Shown: in pieces, positions 51,258 to 59,557 of the stretch
How positions within the stretch are numbered: position 1 is the first letter of the stretch
Layout: each line of letters begins with the position of its first letter
Source of the DNA: Streptomyces sp. f51
GTDB lineage: Bacteria > Actinomycetota > Actinomycetes > Streptomycetales > Streptomycetaceae
DNA: 64,000 bases
Assembly (NCBI RefSeq): GCF_037940415.1
Contig: NZ_CP149798.1
Span: 7,721,001-7,785,000, forward strand
Direction of reading: 5' to 3'
Notes under the pieces: generated by a model
The model's database searches: none
What the model was told of the DNA's origin: nothing
What the model saw: the letters and a program-made list of their open reading frames with translations, nothing else
Made by a program: the position numbers and the translations under genes

Positions 51258-52193
51258 GTGGTACGTCAATTATCGCGGCTGGTGATCGCTCTGCTGCTCA
51301 GTGCGGCAGCCGCCTTCGCCGTCGCGCCGGCAGCGAGCGCGCTTCCCGCCGTGAGCCCCGCGGCGGTCGTGGACCCTTCCACCACCGGGTCCTTCCCTGT
51401 GGCCTACTCCGACGTGACCGTCTCGGCCTCCGGCCGCTCGTACAGCGCACGCGTCTGGTACCCGGGAACCACGGCCGGGGCCAACGCGGCCGTCGCACCG
51501 GGAGCCCATCCCGGACTCGCCTTCGGGCACGGCTTCTTCCAGGGAATCACCCAGTACGAGAGCCTGCTCAAGCACTACGCGTCCTGGGGCTTCATCACGG
51601 TCGCGCCCAAGTCCCAAGGCGGCCTCTTCCCCGACCACTCCGCCTTCGCCGACGACCTCAATGCCGCTCTGACCTGGCTGACCAGCCAGAACACCACCAC
51701 CGGCGCACGCTTCGCGGGCGCCGTCGACACCGATCGTCTCGGGGTCTCCGGTCACTCCATGGGCGGCGGCGCCGCGCTGCTCGCCGCCAGTCGCAACCCG
51801 GCCGTCAAGAGCGTGTCCACGCTGGCGGCGGCGGAGACCAACCCGTCCGCCGTCACCGCCTCGGGAAAGCTGACCGTGCCGGCCCAGTACGTCGGAGGCA
51901 GCTCCGACACCATCGCGGGCGTCGCCGGCAACCAGCAGAAGATGTACGACGCCAAGCCCGCCCCCGCCCAACTGCGCGTCATCACCGGCGGTTTCCACTG
52001 CGGATTCGAGGACAGCTCCGGATTCGGGTGCGACAGCGGAGCCATCACCCGTGCGGCCCAGCAGCAGCTCACCCGGGGCATCACCACCTCCTACCTGCTC
52101 TACACCCTCGGAGGCGACTCCTCGCTGTACGACCAGGTATGGGGCTCAGCGGCCCAGAACCAGGCGGGCGTCGTGTACACCGCCAAGCCCTGA
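51258..52193 (+). CDS. Secreted alpha/beta hydrolase (PET-hydrolase/dienelactone-hydrolase-like)
   Basis: A 311-aa exported hydrolase. Signal peptide about residues 1-28 (LVIALLLSAAAAFAVAPAAS, ALP). The catalytic region has FGHGFFQGITQYESLL, DTDRLGVSGHSMGGGAALLA (nucleophile Ser), an Asp in GGSSDTIAG and GGFHCGFEDSSGFGCDSG (His and a disulfide-capable Cys pair). This order is seen in actinobacterial polyester hydrolases and chlorophyllase-like lipases. GTG at 51258. It acts outside the cell on esters; the natural substrate is unknown. Confidence 0.9.
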   Translation: MVRQLSRLVIALLLSAAAAFAVAPAASALPAVSPAAVVDPSTTGSFPVAYSDVTVSASGRSYSARVWYPGTTAGANAAVAPGAHPGLAFGHGFFQGITQYESLLKHYASWGFITVAPKSQGGLFPDHSAFADDLNAALTWLTSQNTTTGARFAGAVDTDRLGVSGHSMGGGAALLAASRNPAVKSVSTLAAAETNPSAVTASGKLTVPAQYVGGSSDTIAGVAGNQQKMYDAKPAPAQLRVITGGFHCGFEDSSGFGCDSGAITRAAQQQLTRGITTSYLLYTLGGDSSLYDQVWGSAAQNQAGVVYTAKP

Positions 52194-52318
52194 CCGTCCC
52201 GGCCCCTGCTTCCCTGACCCTCGTCGAGCCGCCGGGTCGGTGGACCCGGCGGCCATGACGGGCGTACGGGAGGCAGGGGCAACGGCGTTGTGGGGAGGGT
52301 GACTTGACGGAGCCGGGC

Positions 52319-52852
52319 TCAGCCGGATGGGATGGATTTCCGGCCGGTCGGGCTGACGGCGTACCACTGCTGGTCCTTGCCCTGGCCGTTCATCTGCCCG
52401 GCGTCGGTGTCACCCGCGTACCGGTACAACGGCCAGCCGCCCAGCGTGAGTTGTGGCTTCCCGTCGCGGTGGACCGTACCGAGAAGGCTCTTCTCGATGC
52501 CCTCGGCCCGTACGCCGTCCTGCACCATGACCGGCTTCCACGTCTTCGTGCACTGCCCGGCGCACGTCCACTTGGACGGATTCGGCCGGTCCTTGTCGTA
52601 GCGGTAGAGAGTCATCCCCTTGTCGTCGGTGACGACGCCGGCCGTTCCCTTCATCTCCCTGACCGTCAGCAGGGTGGCCGTGGCGGCGGGGGCGGCCGGT
52701 GCGGAGGTCGCGGGATCCGACGCGGCCGTGGCGACCGGGGCGGAGCTGTCCGGGCCCGTGGAGGAGGCGTCGTTCGCGGAGCCGCACCCCGTCAGAAGGA
52801 GCGCGGAGACGAGCCCTGCCGCCGAGGCCAGGACCATGTGTTGCCGGATCAC
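52319..52852 (-). CDS. Lipoprotein with COG4315-type secreted repeats
   Basis: A 177-aa lipoprotein: lipobox LLTGC near residue 20, a Ser/Ala/Pro linker, then two copies of the Lipoprotein_15 (COG4315) repeat. Copy one is GMTLYRYDKDRPNPSKWTCA then GQCTKTWKPV; copy two is GGWPLYRYAGDTDAGQMNGQ. The conserved L-Y-R-Y, W and CxxxC residues are present. These proteins are common in Streptomyces; binding of redox cofactors has been suggested but not shown here. GTG at 52852 follows AAGAAGGA. Confidence 0.9.
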   Translation of the reverse strand: MIRQHMVLASAAGLVSALLLTGCGSANDASSTGPDSSAPVATAASDPATSAPAAPAATATLLTVREMKGTAGVVTDDKGMTLYRYDKDRPNPSKWTCAGQCTKTWKPVMVQDGVRAEGIEKSLLGTVHRDGKPQLTLGGWPLYRYAGDTDAGQMNGQGKDQQWYAVSPTGRKSIPSG

Positions 52853-53117
52853 GGAGTTGTCCTTCTTCCTGAGTCGCCGTCCACCTACTCGTTCAGTACG
52901 GCGGACAACTCCCGGCCTCTCAGCCGCCGATGCCACATGACGCACTCTTGACCCACAGCCGCCTCCGGACACGGCCGGGCATGGATGGACGCCCTTTCAT
53001 ACGCGAGGCGGCATGAGCGCGATCCCTTCAGCAGATTTGCACGAAAGTCGTACAACTGCGGTGTCTGGACGGCAATATGGCCTGATCTTCCCTGAACCAC
53101 ACATCAGAGGCCGCGCC

Positions 53118-53813
53118 ATGACCAGACCTCAATCGCCGCTGGATCCCTATGCGAGGCCGCAGCGCCCGGTCCCCAGTGACTCCCACAGGAGCGCGCTCGT
53201 CGTGGCCCTGATCGGCGCCGCGGCCACGATCGTCGCGGCCCTGATCGGACTGTTCGTGCAGCTGAGCGGCGATGCCGAGCAACACGCCTCCGGTCCCTCG
53301 CTCGGCGGCGCGTCCCCCTCCTCCAACGCGCCCGGCGTGCCCGCCGCTTCCGTCGCTCCCCTCAACTCGGCCCCGCCGACCACGCCCGCGGCGCCTGGAG
53401 CATCCAGCGGACCCCACGGAACCCCCACGGCCCCGGCCTCCACCGTCCCGACCCCCGCCGCCGTGACACCCGTCGGCCTGCCGCAGGAGTTCCTCGGACG
53501 CTGGCAGGGCTACGCCGAGGAGGTCGACGCCACTCGCACCGACCACTACCGCGTCACCGCCCTGCGGGAGCAGGTCGGCAGGGTCCGCTACGCGATGGAG
53601 TCCTCCGACTGCTATGGCACCGTGACCTTGACCGCCGTCAGCGGCACCGACCAGGTGACCCTCGGGGAGGACATCCAGTCCGGCGACTGCGTCACCAACG
53701 GCCGCATCACCCTGACACTGCGCCCAGGCGACACGGTCGACTTCGCCTACGAGACGATCAAACGGGACGGCACCCGGCAGCAGGTGAAGGCGGGCCTGGA
53801 ACGCGTGGCCTGA
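53118..53813 (+). CDS. Single-pass membrane protein with extracellular domain, 231 aa
   Basis: A short cytosolic start, one membrane segment (residues about 27-47, ALVVALIGAAATIVAALIGL), a long Pro/Ala/Ser/Thr linker (about 55-120) and an extracellular beta-strand domain (about 122-231: PQEFLGRWQGYAEEV...DCYGTVTLTAVSG...GDCVTNGRITLTL) with two Cys that may pair. This layout is frequent in Streptomyces kinase-associated or stand-alone sensor proteins. No function is known. ATG at 53118. Confidence 0.8.
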   Translation: MTRPQSPLDPYARPQRPVPSDSHRSALVVALIGAAATIVAALIGLFVQLSGDAEQHASGPSLGGASPSSNAPGVPAASVAPLNSAPPTTPAAPGASSGPHGTPTAPASTVPTPAAVTPVGLPQEFLGRWQGYAEEVDATRTDHYRVTALREQVGRVRYAMESSDCYGTVTLTAVSGTDQVTLGEDIQSGDCVTNGRITLTLRPGDTVDFAYETIKRDGTRQQVKAGLERVA

Positions 53814-53998
53814 CCGGCGACGGGAGAAGAGGCCGGAGTATTCCGAAGGCGCTCGGGGCGAGGGCCGCAACGGGGGTGGAGCTATGCCCCCTGGCTGGGC
53901 TTTCGGACATTTGTAGGGCTCCTCGTGTGACACCCGTACCGCGGTATGTGTGCCTCTTGGCACTGCCCCAAGCCCGTCGGCCTTCGTAGGCTCGCGGC

Positions 53999-54220
53999 AT
54001 GTTCAAAACTCACAAACCAGGACCGGACGATGCCTGGGAAGGCACCGTCGAGGACAAGTCGAGGGGCATGCTCGACGGCGCGAACATGTACCACTTCGCC
54101 ACGGTCAGGTGTGCGGACGGCCGGTCCATCAAGGTGCGCATCGACCGCAGGCTGTGGAAGTCGATCGCGGTCGGCGACCGCATCGTGAAGGAGCCGGGGA
54201 GCGACCCGGCCAAGGCGTAG
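53999..54220 (+). CDS. Small conserved protein (DUF7489-like), 73 aa
   Basis: A 73-aa protein, MFKTHKPGPDDAWEGTVEDK then SRGMLDGANMYHFATVRCADGRSIKVRIDR...VGDRIVKEPGSDPAKA, forming a small barrel-like set of strands. I recognise it as a common streptomycete family, DUF7489 from memory. A TAGGCT box 7 nt before the ATG suggests a leaderless message. Confidence 0.75.
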   Translation: MFKTHKPGPDDAWEGTVEDKSRGMLDGANMYHFATVRCADGRSIKVRIDRRLWKSIAVGDRIVKEPGSDPAKA

Positions 54221-54314
54221 CCCCCTGGGGCGCTGGGGGACGAACCCTTCTCAGCGCCCTCGCCGGCACTCGCGGCGGTCCTCGCCGACACCCGCAGCAC
54301 AAACCCTCTTGCCA

Positions 54315-54338
54315 AATGGTCAAGAAGTGTTGACCATT
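54315..54338. promoter_or_regulatory. Operator AATGGTCAA-N6-TTGACCATT
   Basis: Perfect 9-bp inverted repeat ending 6 bp before the regulator's ATG. It is well placed for autorepression of the regulator-transporter operon. Confidence 0.75.
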
Positions 54339-54344
54339 AGAGCC

Positions 54345-54884
54345 ATGCCTACCGACGACCTTCCCGAGACGTTCCACGTCACCACCGACGAACAGCTGCG
54401 CGCCGTCTCCAACCTCACGCGTCACCGGATCATGGCCGTGCTCCGTTTCGAGCCCGCGACGATCACGCAGATCGCCGAGCGCGTGGGCCTCGCGAAGGGG
54501 AGCTCCAGCTACCACGTACGGCTGCTGGAGCGCGCCGGCCTGGTCAAGGTGGTGCGAACCCGGAAGGTCCGGGGGGTCACCGAGCGGTACTACGCCATGG
54601 CCGCGCGGGCGATCGTCCTGCCGGACCCCGGAGAGGGCGGCCCCGACGTGCTGATGCGGCACGCGGTGGCGGACCTGGAGGCGGCGCCTGCGGACGCCGA
54701 GCGGCACGTGGGGATGGCGCATCTGCGGCTCACCGAGGAGCAGTTCGCGGAACTGGGGGAGCGGTTGCAGGCACTGGCGGACGAGTACCGCAAGCTGTCC
54801 GACCCGTCGCTGCCGGACACGTCCTTCTTCTTCGCACTGTTCCACCCGGCATCGCGCCGCCAGGCCGAAGGAGACGCCAAGTGA
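54345..54884 (+). CDS. ArsR/HTH_20-type transcriptional regulator
   Basis: A 179-aa regulator: winged HTH at residues about 18-90 (LRAVSNLTRHRIMAVLRFEP, ITQIAERVGLAKGSSSYHVRLLERAGLVKVV), followed by a helical C-terminal part (RLTEEQFAELGERLQALADE). The HTH_20 class often controls MFS efflux genes. Start ATG 54345 lies 6 nt after a palindrome, so no leader exists for a ribosome site. Overlaps the MFS gene by 4 nt. Confidence 0.9.
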   Translation: MPTDDLPETFHVTTDEQLRAVSNLTRHRIMAVLRFEPATITQIAERVGLAKGSSSYHVRLLERAGLVKVVRTRKVRGVTERYYAMAARAIVLPDPGEGGPDVLMRHAVADLEAAPADAERHVGMAHLRLTEEQFAELGERLQALADEYRKLSDPSLPDTSFFFALFHPASRRQAEGDAK

Positions 54885-56167
54885 CCTCCGATGTCCAGAA
54901 GTTGCCGACCGGGTTCGGACGGCTGTGGACCGCGCAGACGGTGTCCTCCCTCGGCGACGGGGTCACGCACGCCGCCCTGCCGCTGCTCGCCCTGACACTG
55001 ACACGCGACCCGATGGCCCTCGCCGTCGTCACGGCCGCCGGAACCCTGCCGTGGCTGCTCTTCGGGGTGCTCGGCGGCGCGCTGGTGGACCGCTGGGACC
55101 GCAGACGCACGATGTGGGTCACGGACGCGGCGCGTGCGGTGCTGCTCGCGATACCGGCGGCAGCGGCCGCGCTCGACGTGCTGAGCATCCCCCTGCTCGC
55201 GGCCGTCGCCTTCCTCCTCGGCATCGGCGGACTCTTCTTCGACACCGCCGCCACGGCCTACCTGCCGGATCTCCTCGGCCGCGACCCCGCGGTCCTGGAG
55301 CGCGCCAACTCCCGTCTGCGCGGCGCCCAGACCGCAGCGTCCGGCTTCGCGGGGCCGCCCGCGGGCAGCGCCCTGCTCGCGCTCGGACGGGCGGTCCCGC
55401 TGCTCGCCGACGCGGTCTCGTTCGCGCTCTCCGCAGTGCTCGTACGATCGCTGCCCGCCGCGCCCCGGCCCGTACCGCAGGCCCACGAGTCGCTGCTGCG
55501 GCAGGCGCGGGCCGGAGCCTCGTATGTGTTCCGGGACCGGCTGCTGCTCGGGCTCGCGCTGCGCCCGGCGGTCGGGAACATCGCCTTCCTCGCCGTGGAG
55601 ACCGTGCTCGCCCTCTTCGCGCACGACCGTCTCGGCCTCGCCACCTTCGGCTTCGGCCTGCTCCTGACGGCGGAGGCCACCGGCGGACTGCTCGGCGCGG
55701 GCATCGCCTCCTTCCTCGGCCGGCGCCTGGGCACCGGCACCGCCCTCACCTGCACGGCCGCGGTCGAGGGGCTCGCCATCCTGGGTCTTGCCGCCGCCCC
55801 GAACCCGTACGTCGCCGGCCTCGCGCTCGCTCTCTGCGGAGCGGGCATGGGCGCCACGATGGTGCTCGGCCCCTCCCTGCGGCAGGCGGTCGTCCCCGCC
55901 GACCTGATGGGCCGGGTCGCCTCCACCTCCCGCATGCTCGCCATGTGCGCGGCCCCGTTCGGCGCCTTCCTCGGCGGCTGGCTGGCCACCACCTACGACG
56001 TGCGCACCCCGCTCTACACCGCCGCCGGCCTCCTGCTCGCCATGACCGCCGTCACGGCGACCATGACCAGCAACCGCAACGTCCAGGCAGCACTGCGTGC
56101 CGCCGCCCCGTCCGACGACCCGCACCAGCCGGAATCCCTGGACCCCGTGCAGGAGGGCGCCGTCTAG
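54881..56167 (+). CDS. MFS efflux transporter (12 TM)
   Basis: A 428-aa major facilitator protein with about 12 hydrophobic segments. The motif A region is GGALVDRWDRRRTMWVTDA, the second-half equivalent is MGRVASTSRMLAMCAAPFGA, and FDTAATAYLPDLLGRDPAVLERAN is typical of the macrolide/enterobactin-exporter-like group. Its substrate is unknown. GTG overlaps the regulator stop, so the pair forms a self-regulated efflux operon. Confidence 0.92.
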   Translation: MTSDVQKLPTGFGRLWTAQTVSSLGDGVTHAALPLLALTLTRDPMALAVVTAAGTLPWLLFGVLGGALVDRWDRRRTMWVTDAARAVLLAIPAAAAALDVLSIPLLAAVAFLLGIGGLFFDTAATAYLPDLLGRDPAVLERANSRLRGAQTAASGFAGPPAGSALLALGRAVPLLADAVSFALSAVLVRSLPAAPRPVPQAHESLLRQARAGASYVFRDRLLLGLALRPAVGNIAFLAVETVLALFAHDRLGLATFGFGLLLTAEATGGLLGAGIASFLGRRLGTGTALTCTAAVEGLAILGLAAAPNPYVAGLALALCGAGMGATMVLGPSLRQAVVPADLMGRVASTSRMLAMCAAPFGAFLGGWLATTYDVRTPLYTAAGLLLAMTAVTATMTSNRNVQAALRAAAPSDDPHQPESLDPVQEGAV

Positions 56168-56260
56168 TGCGCGCCAGGGCTCCGCGCGACCGCTGACCCA
56201 GCGCGCGGACCCGGCCCGGCGTTCCGCGCCTCGGCCCAGAGCGCCGGGCACCCGGCCCCC

Positions 56261-56293
56261 ACGTGAGGCGACGTGGGGCGACGTGAGGCGACG
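56261..56293. repeat. Three tandem 10-bp repeats
   Basis: ACGTGAGGCG, ACGTGGGGCG, ACGTGAGGCG, then ACG, in the gap between the MFS gene and the membrane-protein pair. Confidence 0.8.
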
Positions 56294-56444
56294 GGGCCGA
56301 GCGAACCACGGTGTTCCCCAGGGCACATCCGCTTCATCCGCCTGAACCCTTCCGAGTTGCCGCCCGACCGAGCCCATGGGGTGATGGCCGGAAGAACGAG
56401 ACGGACTGCCGCGGGTGGTCGGGCTGCGCTGATGGAGGACCGCG

Positions 56445-57575
56445 ATGGCGAGGCGACCGGCCCAGGCGGCTTCCACCGCGCAGGGGCGCGGCGGCGTCCT
56501 GAAGGTCGTCGTCACGCTGGCCGTGGTCCTCGTCGGGCAGGCCCTGCTGGCGCTGTGCCTGGTCAGCGCCCAACAGCTCCTGGTACCGCGGAACATGCCC
56601 TTCGGCGTTTCCGGACCCCCCTCCCCGGTGGTCGCCGAGGTGGCCTCCCGGGCCGGACTCGACCTGACCTCCTACCCGAACACATCGGCGGTCATGGAGG
56701 CGGCGAACCGGGGCGAGCTGTACGGCGCGTACCTCAGTACGGGTTCGGCCGACACCCTGGTCGTGGTCCCGGCCAAGAGCTTCTTCGCGCAGACCGAGCT
56801 GGAGCCGGCGTTCGTGGCCGAGGCACACAAGCTGCACCGGCCCGTCACCGTGCGGCAGGTCGCCCCCCTCGCCTCCAGCGACCCGGTCGGCGCGGTGACG
56901 TCGTTGTTGCTGCTGCCCTTGCTGATCGGCGGCTATCTGGCCGCCGTGTTCGTCTTCAAGGCAGCCCACGGCGTCGCCGCCGCACCGTGGCGGGCGGCCA
57001 TCCTGATCGGGTACGCCCTGGTGGGCGCGCTGCTCACCGACCTGATCGCCGGACTGGCGATCGGCGCGTACTCCAGCAGCCACTTCTGGCCGCTGCTGCC
57101 GTGCTTCTGGCTCATCACCTCGGCCGTGGCGCTGGCGGCCGCCGCGCTCCAGGCGCTGGTGGGCAAGTGGGGCACGCTGCTGGTGGCGGTGCTGTTCATC
57201 GCCGTCGGCGGTCCGCCGGCGGGGGGACTGGGCACGTACCTGCTGCCGGTCTACTGGCGCAACATCGGGGTGATCCTCCCGGCGCAGAACGCGGTCACCC
57301 TGGTCAACCGCGTGCTCTACTTCGGCGGGAACGACATCTCGACCCCGCTGACCGTGCTGTTCCTCTACGCCGCCGCCGGAACGGCCGTCATCGCCTGGTT
57401 CGGCCGCGTCCGCCCCGCCAGGGAGGCCGCAGCGGCCCGCGGTACGCAGATTCCGTCGCCTCCCGGTGCGCAGACCCCGTCGCCCCCGGTACGCAGGTTC
57501 CGTCGCCCTCCGGTACGCGGGCTCCGTCGCCCTCCGGTGACGCGGCCAGCACCCCCGGTCGCCGCCGTGCCGTGA
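56445..57575 (+). CDS. Membrane protein, N-terminal half of a split tandem-domain protein
   Basis: A 376-aa membrane protein: one N-terminal segment (about 20-42), an extracellular domain of about 120 aa (NMPFGVSGPPSPVVAEVASR...VVVPAKSFFAQTE), then five segments (about 155-330). This is an ABC-2/DUF3533-like architecture. ATG at 56445. After residue about 330 it enters 24-bp repeats coding GTQIPSPPG-type units. The second unit has only 23 bp, which throws translation into an Arg/Pro tail ending at 57575. In the other frame the repeats lead into the homologous second half (57572-58564). Confidence 0.8.
   Translation: MARRPAQAASTAQGRGGVLKVVVTLAVVLVGQALLALCLVSAQQLLVPRNMPFGVSGPPSPVVAEVASRAGLDLTSYPNTSAVMEAANRGELYGAYLSTGSADTLVVVPAKSFFAQTELEPAFVAEAHKLHRPVTVRQVAPLASSDPVGAVTSLLLLPLLIGGYLAAVFVFKAAHGVAAAPWRAAILIGYALVGALLTDLIAGLAIGAYSSSHFWPLLPCFWLITSAVALAAAALQALVGKWGTLLVAVLFIAVGGPPAGGLGTYLLPVYWRNIGVILPAQNAVTLVNRVLYFGGNDISTPLTVLFLYAAAGTAVIAWFGRVRPAREAAAARGTQIPSPPGAQTPSPPVRRFRRPPVRGLRRPPVTRPAPPVAAVP
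57441..57535. repeat. 24-bp tandem repeats with one 23-bp unit
   Basis: Units at 57441 (24), 57465 (23), 57488 (24) and 57512 (24), consensus GGTACGCAGRTTCCGTCGCC plus CTCC. The short unit carries the C5 run 57483-57487. The missing base shifts the frame and separates the two halves of the membrane protein. Confidence 0.85.
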
Positions 57576-58564
57576 TCGGGATGCTCGTCGCGCTGGGCAT
57601 CTGCGCCGTCATGCAGTGCCTGTTCGCCACCACCTACATGAGCGCCGGGCACGCCCCCAAGGCCTCCAACCTGCCGTTCGGCGCGGTCGGCTCGTCGCCG
57701 GTCCTGGCCGAGGCCCAGAAGAAGATCTCCCTGAAGGTCACCCAGTATCCGAACGAGGCGGCGGCGAAGTCCGCCATGGACCAGGCCCGCGTCTTCGGCG
57801 CGCTGGTCTCGTCGGGCGGGACGAACACCTTGATCGTGGTGCCCTCCATGAGCGACCTGGCGCCGCTCGATCTCGCGGTCCGGTTCGAGGAGGCGGCCCG
57901 CGGCACCGGGCAGAAGCTCGCGGTCCAGCAGTACGCCCCGCTCCCTCTGGTGCCCAGGGACCCGTTCGGCCTGGTCCAGGCACTCATGCTCGTTCCGCTG
58001 CTCATCGGCGGCTACATGTCCTCCACCCTGCTCATGACCGCCACCGGCAAGGCGGCCGGCCGTTGGCGCGCCGCCCAGCTCGCCGGGTTCGCCGTCGTCA
58101 GCGGTCTGGTCATCGACCTGATCGTCTGTTACTGGCTCCAGGGATTCCCCAGCAGCAAGTTCTGGATCACCTGGCCTATCTGCTCACTGATCGTCGCCGT
58201 GGTCGCCTTCGTCGCCGCGGTCCTCCAAAAACTGCTGGGCCCCATCGGCACCCTCGTGACGGTCGTCGTGATCATCCTGCTGGGCAACCCGTCCTCCGGC
58301 GGCGCGAGCGGGGTGCCCTACCTGCCCGCCTTCTGGCGCGACCTGGGTCCCTATCTGCCACCCCGCAACGGCTACATCCTGCTCCACCACACCATCTACT
58401 TCGACGGCCACGGAACCAGCCAGGCGCTGATCAACCTGCTCATCTATCTCGTCGTCGCCGCGGCCGTCCTCATCGTGCTCGACCTGCGTCACACCGAGGC
58501 GGACGTACCCGTCGACGCCACCGAGGCCGCGGCCGTGTCCGTCCCGGTCGGGGCCGTGCCGTAA
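57572..58564 (+). CDS. Membrane protein, C-terminal half of the split protein
   Basis: A 330-aa protein homologous to the first half: N-terminal segment (about 2-22), extracellular domain NLPFGAVGSSPVLAEAQKKI...KVTQYPNEAAAKSAMDQA...LIVVPSMSDLAPL, then five segments with GGYMSSTLLMTATGKAAGRW and the matching WRDLGPYLPPRNGYILLHHT. GTG at 57572 overlaps the previous stop (GTGA), so coupled translation could also produce it. Both genes are intact if they are truly separate. More likely they were one protein of about 700 aa. Confidence 0.8.
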   Translation: MIGMLVALGICAVMQCLFATTYMSAGHAPKASNLPFGAVGSSPVLAEAQKKISLKVTQYPNEAAAKSAMDQARVFGALVSSGGTNTLIVVPSMSDLAPLDLAVRFEEAARGTGQKLAVQQYAPLPLVPRDPFGLVQALMLVPLLIGGYMSSTLLMTATGKAAGRWRAAQLAGFAVVSGLVIDLIVCYWLQGFPSSKFWITWPICSLIVAVVAFVAAVLQKLLGPIGTLVTVVVIILLGNPSSGGASGVPYLPAFWRDLGPYLPPRNGYILLHHTIYFDGHGTSQALINLLIYLVVAAAVLIVLDLRHTEADVPVDATEAAAVSVPVGAVP

Positions 58565-58591
58565 GCGGTTCCTTGCCCGTCCCCCCCCGCA

Positions 58592-59425
58592 TCAATCACC
58601 GGGCCTGATGAAGAGTCTGAGCGTGTCCAGGGCCAGCTTGTCCGTCACGGCGCTTCGACCGGACAGCCGGTGGACAAGGATCCAGCCCTGCGGTGAGGCT
58701 CCCGCGAAGACGGACGCGCCGCCTGTCGCGCCGTTGTGCCACACAAGGCTTCCCGCCTTCTGCCAGGCCGGTGCCGGTTCACCCAGCCCGCGCTCGACCA
58801 GCAGGCCGGTGAGGAGGCGGGCGGCGGCCCGGGGGGTCGCCCACAGCCCGCCGGCGGGAAGAATCGCGCCGCCCATGGTCCAGGGCCGACGAGGCCGGCC
58901 GAACAGCCCGGCGCGGCACAGCCGTCTGCCAGGCGGCGGATCGACGGCGACGTCGGCGACACCGAGGGGGTCGAGGACGTGGCGGTGCAGCAGTTCCTCG
59001 TACGGGGTGCCGGTGGCCGCGGTCAGCGCGGCACCCAGGAGCGCGTATCCGAGGTTGGAGTACTCCTCGGCCGTCCCCGGGGGAGCCGTGGCCAGGGTGT
59101 CGAGGGTCCGTACGACCGAGTCCAGTGCGGCGGCGTCGAAGGCCGCGTAGGGATCGCGCCCGTTGATGCCGGGGGGCAGACGGGGAAGGCCCGAGGTGTG
59201 CTCGGCGAGGTGGCGCAGGGTGATTCCCGTGCCGCCGGGCGCCGGCAGAAACCGCTCCAGCGGGTCGTCCAGGCTCAGGACTCCGTCGTCGGCCAGGGCG
59301 GTCAGGACGGTCGCGGTGAGCGGCTTGGTCAACGAACCGATCTGCACGAACAGATCGGGGTCGTGGCCGTGGGAGACCTGGGGTGCCTGAAAGCTGCTGA
59401 GGACACAGGTGGGGACTCGGATCAG
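58592..59425 (-). pseudogene. Serine hydrolase (beta-lactamase family), N-terminus lost to tnpB element 2
   Basis: A class C beta-lactamase/DD-peptidase-like domain with all three catalytic motifs: SxxK in FVQIGSLTKPLTATVL, YxN in EEYSNLGYALLG and HxG in VWHNGATGGASVFAG. The frame has no start and begins at the LE of the mobile element (59426), just before TCVLSSFQAPQVSHGHDP. The first strand and helix of the fold (about 25-40 residues) are missing. No obvious N-terminal part lies beyond the element. Confidence 0.8.
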
Positions 59426-59557
59426 CAGGTCTCCTTCGTGGATACCCCGGCCTTCAGGCCGGGGGAGGAAGTGAAGGTCCTGCGGAGCAGGGCGGGGAAA
59501 GCTGTTTCGCCCGTCGGGTGGACCGGGGTTGTCAGTGGCGGCCGCTACGTTGCTCGG

